Assembly: GCF_019219825.1 (NCBI RefSeq)
Contig: NZ_JAHUXH010000023.1
Coordinates: 1 to 64,000 of the forward strand
Length of the DNA: 64,000 nucleotides
DNA from: Streptomyces sp. TRM70350
GTDB lineage: Bacteria; Actinomycetota; Actinomycetes; Streptomycetales; Streptomycetaceae
Direction: 5' to 3'
How positions within the stretch are numbered: the stretch's first letter is position 1; every line of letters starts with the position of its first letter. A program made the position numbers and the translations under genes. This document shows, piece after piece, positions 16,673 to 25,270 of the stretch. The notes under the pieces were generated by a model, which saw only the letters and a program-made list of their open reading frames with translations, was not told the DNA's origin and did no database searches.

Positions 16673-17815
16673 TCAGCGCTTGCCGCAGAACTCCGCCTCG
16701 ATCACCGCCTCGCTGTCGCCCGCCCAGTCGCCGTTGAGGTTGAAGGCGAGGGAATGGCGGGCGTCCGGGGTGGTGACCGCCTCCGACAGGGAACCGTGGA
16801 TGCCGCCGCCGTGGCCCCAGACGTGCACGCCGCAGGACAGCTCGCGGTCCAACAGGCCCAGCCCGTAGCCGACGTTCGGGGCGCCGTCTATGGCGACCGT
16901 GGTCTTCATCGCCTTCAGCTGCTTCTGCGGCAGCAGCTTGCCGCCCAGCAGCGCCCGGTAGAAGCGGTTGAGGTCGGCCGAGTCGGAGATCATCTCCCCG
17001 GCCGCGTATGCCAGGGACGGATTCAGCCTGGTCACGTCGTACGTCGGACCGGTCGCCGTCTCGGCCAGCTTGCTGTACGCGCGGCTGCTGGGCTGCGGCA
17101 CGGTGACCCGCGTGCCGGGCACCGACGTGGCGTTCAGGTGCAGCGGCCTGAGGATGCGGTCGCGGATCTCGGCGCCGTACGGGCGGCCCGTCGCCTTCTC
17201 GATCACCATCCCGGCGACGACGTAGTTGGTGTTGGAGTAGCTCCAGGACGTGCCCGGCGCGAAGTCCGGCTTGTGGGCCATCGCGATCGCCACCAGCTCG
17301 GCGGGCTTCTTCGTGTCGTAGCGGTGCTCGAAGAAGCCGTCCTTCAGGAAGTACGTGCGGCCGAACTCCTCGTCGGAGGTGTAGTCGTAGATGCCGCTGG
17401 TGTGGTTGAGCAGCTGGCGGAGGGTGACCTTCCGGCCGTCGTGGCCGTTGCCCCGCACCGCGCCCGGCAGCCACGTGTCCACCGTGTCGTCCAGCGACAG
17501 CTTGCCCTCCGCCTCCAGCTGGAGCAGCACCGTCGCCACGAACGTCTTGGTGATGCTGCCCACCCGGTACCGGTCGGCCGTCGAACGCGGCTCGCCGGTG
17601 CGCAGGTTGCCCACGCCCTCGGTCGCCCGCCAGGTGCCGTGCGCGTCCCTCGCCGTGGCCGTGACGCCGGGCACGCCGTCCTTCACGGCGGCGCGGAGCG
17701 CCTCGCGGGTCGCGTCGTGGCCGCCGCCGGTGGGTGCCGCCAGGGCCGGGGCAGCCAGGGCGGCCGACAGGGCCACGGCCGTCGCCGCCACCAGGGTCAC
17801 TCGTACGCTCCTCAT
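16673..17815 (-). CDS. Secreted serine beta-lactamase/D,D-carboxypeptidase (class C fold)
   Basis: 380 residues from the ATG at 17815, where GGGGGA sits five bases upstream; the ATG at 17827 would place that site inside the gene. Signal peptide MRSVRVTLVAATAVALSAAL with cleavage near APALA-A. Active-site S-x-x-K is SITK (Ser87), the second motif is YSN in SWSYSNTNY, and the third is HGGGIHG. Family members act as D-alanyl-D-alanine carboxypeptidases or esterases on the outside of the cell. Two cysteines near the C-terminus (LSCGVHV and AEFCGKR) may form a disulfide. Confidence 0.9.
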   Translation of the reverse strand: MRSVRVTLVAATAVALSAALAAPALAAPTGGGHDATREALRAAVKDGVPGVTATARDAHGTWRATEGVGNLRTGEPRSTADRYRVGSITKTFVATVLLQLEAEGKLSLDDTVDTWLPGAVRGNGHDGRKVTLRQLLNHTSGIYDYTSDEEFGRTYFLKDGFFEHRYDTKKPAELVAIAMAHKPDFAPGTSWSYSNTNYVVAGMVIEKATGRPYGAEIRDRILRPLHLNATSVPGTRVTVPQPSSRAYSKLAETATGPTYDVTRLNPSLAYAAGEMISDSADLNRFYRALLGGKLLPQKQLKAMKTTVAIDGAPNVGYGLGLLDRELSCGVHVWGHGGGIHGSLSEAVTTPDARHSLAFNLNGDWAGDSEAVIEAEFCGKR

Positions 17816-17829
17816 GTCTTCCCCCAACT

Positions 17830-17854
17830 GATCCTCTCGGATCCTTTTCGGATC
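17830..17854. promoter_or_regulatory. GGATC direct repeats just upstream of the carboxypeptidase start
   Basis: On the minus strand the leader holds GGATCCGA-type units repeated at about 10-base spacing (two full, one partial), ending about 15 bases before the start codon. Helical-phase spacing suggests an operator, though it could also be a leader hairpin because GGATCC is self-complementary. Confidence 0.4.
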
Positions 17855-17964
17855 ACAACACGGTCGGAGGGAGAAACCATGAGGGCTCCGTGAAGGTTGC
17901 CGGGCCCCGTACCGGTTGAGCGGGTTTCAGCCTTTCTTCAGGACCGGCTCGGTGCCCCTTCTCC

Positions 17965-18420
17965 CTACGCCAGTTCGACGCGCCCCGCCGCCGGGCGTTC
18001 CCGCCACAGCCGCAGGCCCAGGTCGACCAGTCCGATGCGTCTGAGGGCGGGTACGGCGTCGAGTTCGTGCCAGGCGGCCATGTCGGTGGAGCCGCCGGTC
18101 TCGTAGCGGAGTTCGCCGCCGACCACGGTCCCCTCGTACACCAGGCGTACGCCGTGGTGGTCGGTCACCGGGCGGAAGCGGCGGCGCGGGAAGGTGCGGT
18201 GGAGGGAGTGGACGCCGAGGATGCCGGTGACCTCGATGCGGTAGCCGGTCTCCTCCCGCACCTCCCGGCGGACGGTGTCGTAGGGATCCTCACCGTGTTC
18301 CATGCCGCCGCCGGGCAGCACCCACTCGGGCGTGCCGTCGGGTGCCGGGGAGCGGGCGAGCAGCACCTGGCCGTCGCGGACGCATATGGCGTAGGCCGCC
18401 ACCCTCAACCTCTTTCGCAC
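17965..18420 (-). CDS. Nudix hydrolase
   Basis: 151 residues. The Nudix box is complete: GGGMEHGEDPYDTVR followed by REVREETGY, matching G-x5-E-x7-REUxEExGU. The N-terminus LRVAAYAICVRDGQVLLAR is the usual first strands of the fold. Substrate is a nucleoside diphosphate linked to some group and cannot be told from sequence. Single gene, divergent from the large subtilase. Confidence 0.9.
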   Translation of the reverse strand: MRKRLRVAAYAICVRDGQVLLARSPAPDGTPEWVLPGGGMEHGEDPYDTVRREVREETGYRIEVTGILGVHSLHRTFPRRRFRPVTDHHGVRLVYEGTVVGGELRYETGGSTDMAAWHELDAVPALRRIGLVDLGLRLWRERPAAGRVELA

Positions 18421-18654
18421 GAGGCGACGTTAACCCCTCGCACCGGGAAGGGCGTCCGGCGCCCGAAATGTTCTGCACGCCCTCAATCAACCCTCATGCC
18501 CATCGCGGGTTTTCCCCATCCATCCATTTCGATTCGGTCAACCCTCGCCAAACGTCCTCCGGTTGCGTAAGGCTGAGCGGTCGTCCGGGATCGGATTCCG
18601 GACTGTCTCGTCCTTGACCCATAAGGGATGTTCCTTAACCAACAAGGGATGCCG

Positions 18655-21600
18655 ATGACCCACACCCCCCAGAGCGATCCGATACCCGGCGCGAGACGTG
18701 TGGCCCGGATCGCCGTGGCCGCCGGTCTCGTCGCCGCGCTGGCCGCGGCCGGGCCGATACCCGTGGCCCTCGCCGCGGACCAGGCGCCCCCTGCGGCCGA
18801 CCCGAGCGTGAAGTCCGCGCACGACAAGCTCGGTTCCGACGACGCCGAGCTGCTCGCCGAGGCCAAGGCCGACGGCGACAAGAGCGTGACCATGATGGTC
18901 GCCACGGCGCCGGGCAAGACGGAGCAGGTCGCCGAGCAGCTCGACTCGGTCGACGGCGGCCTGGTCGGCCGTACGTACGACAAGCTCGGCTACGTCCGGG
19001 CCACCGTGCCCACCGGCAAGGCGGACGCGGCCATCGCCGCCGCCACCAAGCTGTCCTCCGTGCACGGCATCGACCTGCGGGAGGAGATACCCCTGGAGGA
19101 CCCGCGGCCGAACGCGGGCAGCACGAAGGGGACCGGGGCCACCGGCAGTTACCCCGCCCCCGGCAAGAACACCCCGGCCAAGAATCCGTACAACCCCTCC
19201 TTCGAGACCGGTGCCGTCGACTTCGTCGAGGACCACCCCAAGGCGGACGGCCGCGGTATCACCATCGGCATCCTCGACTCGGGTGTGGACCTCGGCCACC
19301 CCGCGCTGCAGAAGACGACGACCGGCGAGCGGAAGATCGTCGACTGGGTGACCGCGACGGACCCGGTCGTCGACGGTGACGGCACCTGGCGCCGGATGAC
19401 CACCTCGGTCAGCGGCCCGACCTTCTCCATCACCACGCCCACGCTCGGCACCGAGACGTTCAAGGCGCCCGAGGGCTCGTACAAGTTCAGCTACTTCGCC
19501 GAGTCCGCCACCACCGGTGGCGACATGGCCGGTGACCTGAACCGCGACGGCGACACGACGGACGTCTGGGGCGTGCTGTACGACGCCGCGTCGGGCACCG
19601 CGCGCGTCGACCTGGACGACGACCTCGACTTCACCGACGACACCGCGATGAAGCCGTACAAGGACGGCTTCCAGATCGGCTACTTCGGCACCGACGACCC
19701 GGCGACCGAGATCGCCGAGCGGATCCCGTTCGTGGTGGAGATCCGCAAGGACGTCGTCTACAACGCGGCCGGCGCCAAGGCCGACTACGTCAACATCGGC
19801 GTCATCGAGGGCTCGCACGGCACGCACGTGGCCGGCATCACCGCCGCCAACAGCCTGTTCGGCGGCAAGATGAACGGTGCCGCGCCCGGCGCCAAGCTGG
19901 TCTCCTCCCGGGCCTGCACCTGGTCCGGCGGCTGCACCAACGTGGCCCTCACCGAGGGCATGATCGACCTGGTCGTCAACCGGGGCGTCGACATCGTCAA
20001 CATGTCGATCGGCGGCCTCCCGGCGCTGAACGACGGCAACAACGCGCGCGCCGAGCTGTACACGCGCCTGATCGACGAGTACGGCGTCCAGCTGGTGATC
20101 TCCGCGGGCAACTCCGGCCCCGGCGCCAACACCATCGGCGACCCGTCCCTCGCCGACAAGGTCATCTCGGTCGGCGCGACCATCTCCAAGCAGACCTGGG
20201 CCGCCAACTACGGCTCGAAGGTGACGAAGCGGTACGCGATGTTGCCGTTCTCCTCGCGCGGCCCGCGTGAGGACGGCGGCTTCACGCCGACGCTGTCCGC
20301 GCCCGGCGCCGCGATCAACACCACCCAGACCTGGTCGCCCGGCGGCCCGGTCGCCGAGGCCGGCTACAGCCTGCCGCCCGGCTACTCCATGCTCCAGGGC
20401 ACCTCGATGGCCTCCCCGCAGGCGACCGGCGCGGCCGCGCTGCTGCTGTCCGCCGCGAAGCAGAAGGGCATCGAGCTCACCCCGGCGATCCTGCGCACGG
20501 CGCTGACCTCGACCGCCGACCACATCAAGGGTGTGCAGGCGTACGAGGAGGGCGCGGGCCTGGTCGACATCGAGGACGCCTGGGACGTGATCCGCGACGG
20601 CGCCGGCGCGCACACGTACGCGGTGAAGGCGCCGGTCGACACCGCGATCGACCAGTTCCTGAAGACCCCGGGCTACGGCACCGGCCTGTACGACCGTGAG
20701 GGCGGTCTGAAGGCCGGCCAGAAGAAGACGTACGAGATCACGATCACCCGTACGTCCGGTGCCGACCGCGCCATCTGGCACAAGCTGGACTTCGAGAACA
20801 ACGCGGGCCGCACCTTCCGGATCGTCGGCTCCGACAAGGTGCGTCTCCCGCTGAACGAGCCGGTCACCGTCAAGGTGCAGGCCGCGCCGAGGTCCGCCGG
20901 GCTGAAGAGCGCGATCCTGGAGGTCGACGACCCGCGCACCGAGGGCATCGACAAGCAGATCCTGAACACGGTCGTCGTCTCGCAGCCGCTGAAGTACACC
21001 TACTCGGCGTCCGGTTCGGTGCAGCGCAACAGCACCAAGTCGTACTTCGTGACCGTGCCCGAGGGCGCCAAGTCGCTGGAGGTCGCGATCGGCGGGCTGA
21101 AGGGCAAGAGCCAGACCCGGTTCATCGCCATCCACCCCTACGGCGTCCCGTCCGACCCGACGTCGACGATCAACTGCTACCCGAACTACGACAACCCGGC
21201 CAACACCTGCCGCCCCGACGTGCGTTCGTACGCCGACCCGCAGCCCGGCGTCTGGGAGATCGAGGTCGAGTCGCGCCGTACGTCGCCGCTGCTGAACAAC
21301 CCGTACAAGCTGAACGTCACCGTGCTCGGCGCGGCCTTCGACCCGGAGACCGTGACCGTGCCCGAGGCCAAGGTCGGCACCCCGGCCGCCGCCTCCTGGA
21401 AGGTGACCAACGCCTACGCCGCGATCGACGGCAAGCTGGTCGGCGGGCCGCTCGGCTCGTCCAAGACCACCCGCCCGACGATCGGGCAGGGCGAGACCCA
21501 GACCAGCACGGTCGAGGTGCCCGCGGGCGCCACCTCGCTCGACGTCGCCATCGGCAACGTCTCGGACGCGGCGGCCGACCTGGACCTGACGGTCTACGAC

Positions 21601-21957
21601 AGCACCGGCGCGGTCGTCGGCCAGGACGCCGACGGCGACTCCGAGGAGCGGGTGTCCATCGCCTCCCCGAAGGCCGGCACCTACACCATCGAGGTCTACG
21701 GCTACGGCGTGCCGGCCGGCTCCACCGCGTACGACTACCGGGACGTCTTCTACTCCGCCGCCCTCGGCAGCGTGAGCGTCGACGGCTCGGCGGCGGTGCA
21801 GCTCGGCACGGGCGACTCGGCGACGGTCTCCGCCACCGTCACCGCCGCCGCGGCCGCGCCCGAGGGACGTGAGTTCTTCGGCCAGGTGCGGCTGGTCAAC
21901 GCCCGCGGGACGGCCGCGGGCGTGGGCAACGTGAAGATCGAGAAGGTCGTGCCGTAA
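18655..21957 (+). CDS. Large secreted subtilisin-family (S8) serine protease
   Basis: About 1,100 residues. I prefer the ATG at 18655 because AAGGG lies six bases upstream; ATGs at 18628 and 18649 are in frame. Signal peptide with an RRVARIAVAAGLVAAL core and cleavage near ALAAD. A pro-region precedes the catalytic domain. The triad is Asp208 (GILDSGVDLGHP), His388 (GSHGTHVAGI) and Ser584 (GTSMASPQATG), with a 100-residue insertion between Asp and His. C-terminal beta domains of the PPC type follow (DLDLTVYDSTGAVVGQDADG region). Extracellular protein degradation is the likely role. A terminator follows. Confidence 0.93.
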   Translation: MTHTPQSDPIPGARRVARIAVAAGLVAALAAAGPIPVALAADQAPPAADPSVKSAHDKLGSDDAELLAEAKADGDKSVTMMVATAPGKTEQVAEQLDSVDGGLVGRTYDKLGYVRATVPTGKADAAIAAATKLSSVHGIDLREEIPLEDPRPNAGSTKGTGATGSYPAPGKNTPAKNPYNPSFETGAVDFVEDHPKADGRGITIGILDSGVDLGHPALQKTTTGERKIVDWVTATDPVVDGDGTWRRMTTSVSGPTFSITTPTLGTETFKAPEGSYKFSYFAESATTGGDMAGDLNRDGDTTDVWGVLYDAASGTARVDLDDDLDFTDDTAMKPYKDGFQIGYFGTDDPATEIAERIPFVVEIRKDVVYNAAGAKADYVNIGVIEGSHGTHVAGITAANSLFGGKMNGAAPGAKLVSSRACTWSGGCTNVALTEGMIDLVVNRGVDIVNMSIGGLPALNDGNNARAELYTRLIDEYGVQLVISAGNSGPGANTIGDPSLADKVISVGATISKQTWAANYGSKVTKRYAMLPFSSRGPREDGGFTPTLSAPGAAINTTQTWSPGGPVAEAGYSLPPGYSMLQGTSMASPQATGAAALLLSAAKQKGIELTPAILRTALTSTADHIKGVQAYEEGAGLVDIEDAWDVIRDGAGAHTYAVKAPVDTAIDQFLKTPGYGTGLYDREGGLKAGQKKTYEITITRTSGADRAIWHKLDFENNAGRTFRIVGSDKVRLPLNEPVTVKVQAAPRSAGLKSAILEVDDPRTEGIDKQILNTVVVSQPLKYTYSASGSVQRNSTKSYFVTVPEGAKSLEVAIGGLKGKSQTRFIAIHPYGVPSDPTSTINCYPNYDNPANTCRPDVRSYADPQPGVWEIEVESRRTSPLLNNPYKLNVTVLGAAFDPETVTVPEAKVGTPAAASWKVTNAYAAIDGKLVGGPLGSSKTTRPTIGQGETQTSTVEVPAGATSLDVAIGNVSDAAADLDLTVYDSTGAVVGQDADGDSEERVSIASPKAGTYTIEVYGYGVPAGSTAYDYRDVFYSAALGSVSVDGSAAVQLGTGDSATVSATVTAAAAAPEGREFFGQVRLVNARGTAAGVGNVKIEKVVP

Positions 21958-21975
21958 GTCGTCGGTACGGCGGTG

Positions 21976-22010
21976 GGGGCGGGCGTCCGTACGGGCGTCC
22001 GCCCCTTCTC
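21976..22010 (+). terminator. Terminator after the subtilase
   Basis: Stem GGGGCGG / CCGCCCC (21976-21982 and 21999-22005) with further pairing inside the loop, followed by TTCTC. It also marks the left edge of the accessory island. Confidence 0.6.
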
Positions 22011-22077
22011 ATGCTCTGTGCTGCCGACGCGGAGCGGGATCCTGCGGCGAGCCACGCGAGCGGGCCGGTCATGGCGG

Positions 22078-23212
22078 TCACTCCACGGTCGCCGACCATC
22101 CTCCCCGCGTGAGGGTGAGGGTGCCGTCCGGGTCGATCCGGGCCCGCGCCCCGGAGACCGGCAAGCCGCCTTCGCGGTTGAGCCGGTGACGGATCCGCTC
22201 CAGTTCGTCCCACAGGCGGCGGGGGCCGCCCTGGTGCACTGTCGGCGAGTCGAGGAACCCGGCCGCGGTGGCGCGGGCCCAGGAGCCGTCAGGGTGCAGC
22301 ATCCACACGGTTCGTTCGTCGCCCCTGGCCGCACTCCGGTGGTCGATGCCGGGCACGAGGATTTCGAGCATCGACATCACCTCCCACGAGTCCGGCACGT
22401 ACAGCAGCGGATACCGGCTGGTGCTCACGTGCTCGCCCTCGGCCTGCTCCAGCTTCTCCCACAGCTCATCCGTGGGCCGCTCGTAGTCGTCGGCGTGGCG
22501 GGTCCGCATGAATCCCGCGGGGTCGGGCTCGACGCGGCCGACGGCGCCGCCGTCGTCGGTCTTGTCCGCGGTGACGATCAGCCCGGTCCCGGCGAGGGTG
22601 GTCACGAGCCGCCCACCGGGACGCAGCGCGGCCAGCCACGAGGCCCGGCACAGGCCGTACGGACACCGTGGACACGATCCGGTCGTACTCCCCGGGAAGG
22701 GGCCCGGTGACGTCGCAGACGGCCGTGTGCGGGTGCAGGCCGATGGAGTCGAGTCGTTCACCCGCGACCCTGACGAGGTGCGGGTCGACGTCCACGCTCG
22801 TCACCAGTTCATCGCCGACCCGTCGGCACAACAACGCGGTGCCGTAGCCGGAGCCGGTCGTCACCAACACGCGAGAGCCGTCGGCGATCATCGCGTGCCG
22901 GTACATGGTCACGACCAGGCCCGGCAGAGTTGACGACGACGTGGGCAGACCGCGGGCGATGGTGGCGCCCGGCTCAGCGTGGTCGGCATGCGCCGGGCCG
23001 ATGCGCGTCACGAGGGAGCGGTCCGCGTAGGCCGCCTGCATCCACGCCTCAGGGTCGGCGAGGCCGTCGCGCAGCTCCCACACCTGCGATCCGCGCGCCC
23101 ACCAGCGAGGCACGAACACGTGCCGCGGGGTGGTGGCGAGCGGCTCGTACCAGCGCGACCCAGGGCGGACAACTTCGTCCGCCAGGCGCCGCGCGTGCGT
23201 CTCCCAGTCCAC
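22078..23212 (-). pseudogene. PCMT-like methyltransferase, broken by a 1-base frameshift
   Basis: The first frame gives MDWETHARRLADEVVRPG, PRHVFVPRWW and a SAM site VLVTTGSGYGTALL, and runs to VSTVSVRPVP. The protein continues in another frame from ASWLAALRPGGRLVTTLAG to GGWSATVE. The switch coincides with a run of three C on the plus strand at 22644-22646; one base fewer restores a continuous protein of about 377 residues. This family (isoaspartyl-methyltransferase-like) methylates carboxyl groups and recurs in peptide-modification clusters. The GTG start at 23212 sits 9 bases after the radical SAM stop with TAGGAGA upstream, so it was the last gene of that operon. Real mutation or sequencing error cannot be separated here. 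Confidence 0.85.
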
Positions 23213-23221
23213 GGGCGTCTC

Positions 23222-24145
23222 CTAGTCGTACACGGGTTCGCAGGCCGGGGTCTCGGCCGGGGAACAGTCGGAGCCGTCCTGATCAGGGTTGCAGGCCGTC
23301 ACGACTCCCGGGGAGGGCTGGCACGAGTCCTCTTTGGGGGTGCAGGTGTCCGGCACACAGTTACCGCGGTTGCGAGGGATCGACGCCGCGACGTGCGCCC
23401 ACTGCTGCCCGGCGAACACCGCCTTCAGCCCGGCCGTCTTCACGGAGCCGGCGGGCAGGAACCGCCCCAGCACGCAGGGGGCCACGGTACCGTCCGGCAG
23501 AACAGCGGCTTTCCCGTCGGCGCACCGCCCGCACAACTCCGACATGGACGGGATCAGCGCCGTCCTGGCGGCGTTGCCCACGGCGCGCACCCGGTCGACG
23601 TGCACCCGCTTGACGCCGAGGGCTGCCATCTCGGCACGGGCCTCTTCGGAGCGCTGCCCGTCGCGCACCTGGATGATGCCGACCTTCACGGGGATGCCGC
23701 GGCGCACCGCCTCGGCGATGTTCGCCCGGGTCGAATCGTGGGACCCCTTGCGGCCGGTGATCTCGTCGGGGTCGTCGGAGTAGTACGACGTTCCCAGGCT
23801 GACCTTCGGGTGGGCGAAGAGTTCCCAGTGCTCGCGCCGCACTCGGTACAGATTGCTGAACACCTGGACTCCGAGCCCCGAGTCCAGGACGTACTCGACC
23901 AGAGCGGCGAAGTCGGGGTGCAGGGTGGGTTCGCCGCCGATGAACTGCACGGTTTCCACGCCGAGCTGGGTGGCCTCGTCGATGACACGCCGCCAGTCCT
24001 CACTGGTCATGGTGCCGTGGCCCTTCGTCGGCCCGGCCTGGGCGTAGCAGTGTGACGCGCACGTCAGCTGGCACCGGCCGGTGATCTCCAGCTCAAGGAA
24101 GGTCAGCGGTGCGGGCGTTGCGGGTGCCTCGGGAGCGATGGTCAT
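23222..24145 (-). CDS. Radical SAM enzyme with SPASM-like site and Cys-rich tail
   Basis: 307 residues; AGGAAGGA lies six bases before the ATG. The cluster-binding loop is GRCQLTCASHCYAQAGP, Cys25-x3-Cys29-x3-Cys33, one residue longer than the usual CxxxCxxC. GGEP (QFIGGEPTLHP) follows. Cys205, Cys208 and Cys224 (LCGRCADGKAAVLPDGTVAPC) resemble a SPASM auxiliary cluster. The last 50 residues hold six more cysteines (263, 268, 275, 285, 294, 302), mostly as Cys-x-Pro steps. Such enzymes modify peptides or install rearrangements. It overlaps the upstream DUF6415-type gene by ATGA and precedes the methyltransferase, all consistent with one operon. Substrate unknown. Confidence 0.85.
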   Translation of the reverse strand: MTIAPEAPATPAPLTFLELEITGRCQLTCASHCYAQAGPTKGHGTMTSEDWRRVIDEATQLGVETVQFIGGEPTLHPDFAALVEYVLDSGLGVQVFSNLYRVRREHWELFAHPKVSLGTSYYSDDPDEITGRKGSHDSTRANIAEAVRRGIPVKVGIIQVRDGQRSEEARAEMAALGVKRVHVDRVRAVGNAARTALIPSMSELCGRCADGKAAVLPDGTVAPCVLGRFLPAGSVKTAGLKAVFAGQQWAHVAASIPRNRGNCVPDTCTPKEDSCQPSPGVVTACNPDQDGSDCSPAETPACEPVYD

Positions 24146-24711
24146 ACGTGTCCTTCCTGTGCTTGATGTCCGTCAAGCGATGGCCGGCTGTCGGTCCGGG
24201 CGCTTGCAGCAGTGGGGTTTCGGCGAAGCTGGTTCCAGTGGTCGCCGAGCCGTCGGCCGCGCTCGCAGTGGCTGTCGTCGGTCCGGCAGACCCAGCATCG
24301 CGTCCCGTGGATGGCCCAGCGGCGGAAGGCCAGTTGGGCGGGGCTCCAGTGGTCGCCCGTCACCGGTCCGCTGTTGAAGGCCTCGTAGTGGCGGCACAGG
24401 GCGTTGACCGAGCGGGCGAGCCGCTGGGCGTGCGCGATTCCGGCGGGCAGGCTGCGGCCGGGCTCGACGCCCAGGAGGTGCCGCGCCTCACCGATGCAGG
24501 CGGACGCCGCGACCCGGATCCCGGCGTCCGCCGGGGCGGCCAGGGTGGCGGTCTCGACCTCGGGGACGGCGAGCATGAGGTGCCCGCGCAGCTGGAGCGT
24601 GAGCGTCTCCAGCTCCTCGTGGCTGGGCGGTTCGGCGTCGTCCGCGAGCAGCCGGTGCGCGGTGGCGCGCATGGTCTGGATGTCGATCCGGAGGGAGGGG
24701 TTCACGGTCAT
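24142..24711 (-). CDS. DUF6415-like natural-product-associated protein
   Basis: 189 residues, ATG at 24711 overlapping the stop of the 34-codon ORF (ATGA), and itself overlapping the radical SAM start (ATGA). It is mostly helical, with a conserved-looking block HYEAFNSGPVTGDHWSPAQL followed by a cysteine cluster (CWVCRTDDSHCERG) that could bind metal. I recall similar proteins being called DUF6415 and found beside radical SAM and regulator genes in Streptomyces. No enzymatic motif is visible. A role as partner or carrier protein in the island's pathway is inferred from the coupling only. Confidence 0.65.
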   Translation of the reverse strand: MTVNPSLRIDIQTMRATAHRLLADDAEPPSHEELETLTLQLRGHLMLAVPEVETATLAAPADAGIRVAASACIGEARHLLGVEPGRSLPAGIAHAQRLARSVNALCRHYEAFNSGPVTGDHWSPAQLAFRRWAIHGTRCWVCRTDDSHCERGRRLGDHWNQLRRNPTAASARTDSRPSLDGHQAQEGHV

Positions 24712-24812
24712 GGCAGTTCACCCCTGGACCGGGCGTTGGCGGCCGCGACGGCAGCGCTGAGACCGTCAGAGACCGCGACCGGCTTCAGGTTCTCCGGCTC
24801 GGCGTCGGTCAT
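24708..24812 (-). CDS. 34-residue peptide, candidate substrate of the radical SAM island
   Basis: ATG at 24812-24810 with GGGGAGG ten bases upstream; 34 codons ending in TGA that overlaps the next gene's ATG (ATGA). The peptide begins MTDAEPENLKPVAV, an acidic leader-like part, then an Ala-rich stretch, and ends ANARSRGELP. It has no Cys; possible modification sites are Ser15, Ser19, Ser29, Asp16, Asn26 and Arg residues. Strict translational coupling to DUF6415 and radical SAM genes makes a precursor role plausible, but a leader peptide controlling translation is equally possible. Confidence 0.55.
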   Translation of the reverse strand: MTDAEPENLKPVAVSDGLSAAVAAANARSRGELP

Positions 24813-24814
24813 CG

Positions 24815-24898
24815 TCACTGCGCCTCCCCGGCCGGTGCCGCACGCCGCCGGAATACGCGACCTCTCAGCTCTGTGAGGGCCCGTGGTACAGATGGCAT
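24815..24898 (-). CDS. 27-residue basic ORF, possible upstream leader peptide
   Basis: ATG at 24898 with an excellent AAGGAG seven bases upstream. It encodes MPSVPRALTELRGRVFRRRA and ends AAPAGEAQ, then TGA two bases before the ATG of the 34-codon ORF. The basic, Arg-rich composition is unlike a typical precursor. It may be a translated leader that opens the ribosome binding site of the next ORF, since that site lies inside its coding sequence. Confidence 0.45.
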   Translation of the reverse strand: MPSVPRALTELRGRVFRRRAAPAGEAQ

Positions 24899-25270
24899 GT
24901 CGACGCTCCTTACAGCGTTGGCCGCGCTCGGGACCGTCGCGCGCGGTCGCCGGGGTCTGTTGATCTCTGCGGAGTTCACGCCGCTTCCGCCGTGTTCTGG
25001 ACCCGCAACTGACGGTCTGCCGGACGCGGTCGCCTCCAAGGAGCTTGACGTGTCCAGCTGCGCGTAGGCTCTTGTTGACGGCCGCCCGCAGTCGTAGCGG
25101 GCCTCACCGTGCAGTCGGACGGCCCTCACGCGCCCGTCGATGACCCTGGGCGCGAGCGGGACCGCGTTGGGCATCCCCGGTTCCCATCTGCTGGTTCCTA
25201 CGCTTGCGACAGATGGTGAGGGGAGGAAGGAGCAACAAGTACCCCAGCGAGGGGTAGTTGGGCGGCCCAC
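24899..25270. other. Intergenic region between the island's regulator and its peptide operon
   Basis: 372 bases with no convincing gene; a long minus-strand frame across it has poor composition. It should hold the promoter of the peptide-radical SAM operon. Slightly AT-richer stretches lie near 25060-25080 and 25180-25250. I could not identify an operator. Confidence 0.4.

Noticed and set aside
18538..21135. An 865-codon open frame on the minus strand
   Set aside because: Antisense shadow of the subtilase gene, which has an intact catalytic triad and signal peptide.
24815..25270. A 151-codon minus-strand frame in the island spacer
   Set aside because: Only its last 27 codons follow a good ribosome binding site; the rest has poor composition and no family resemblance.
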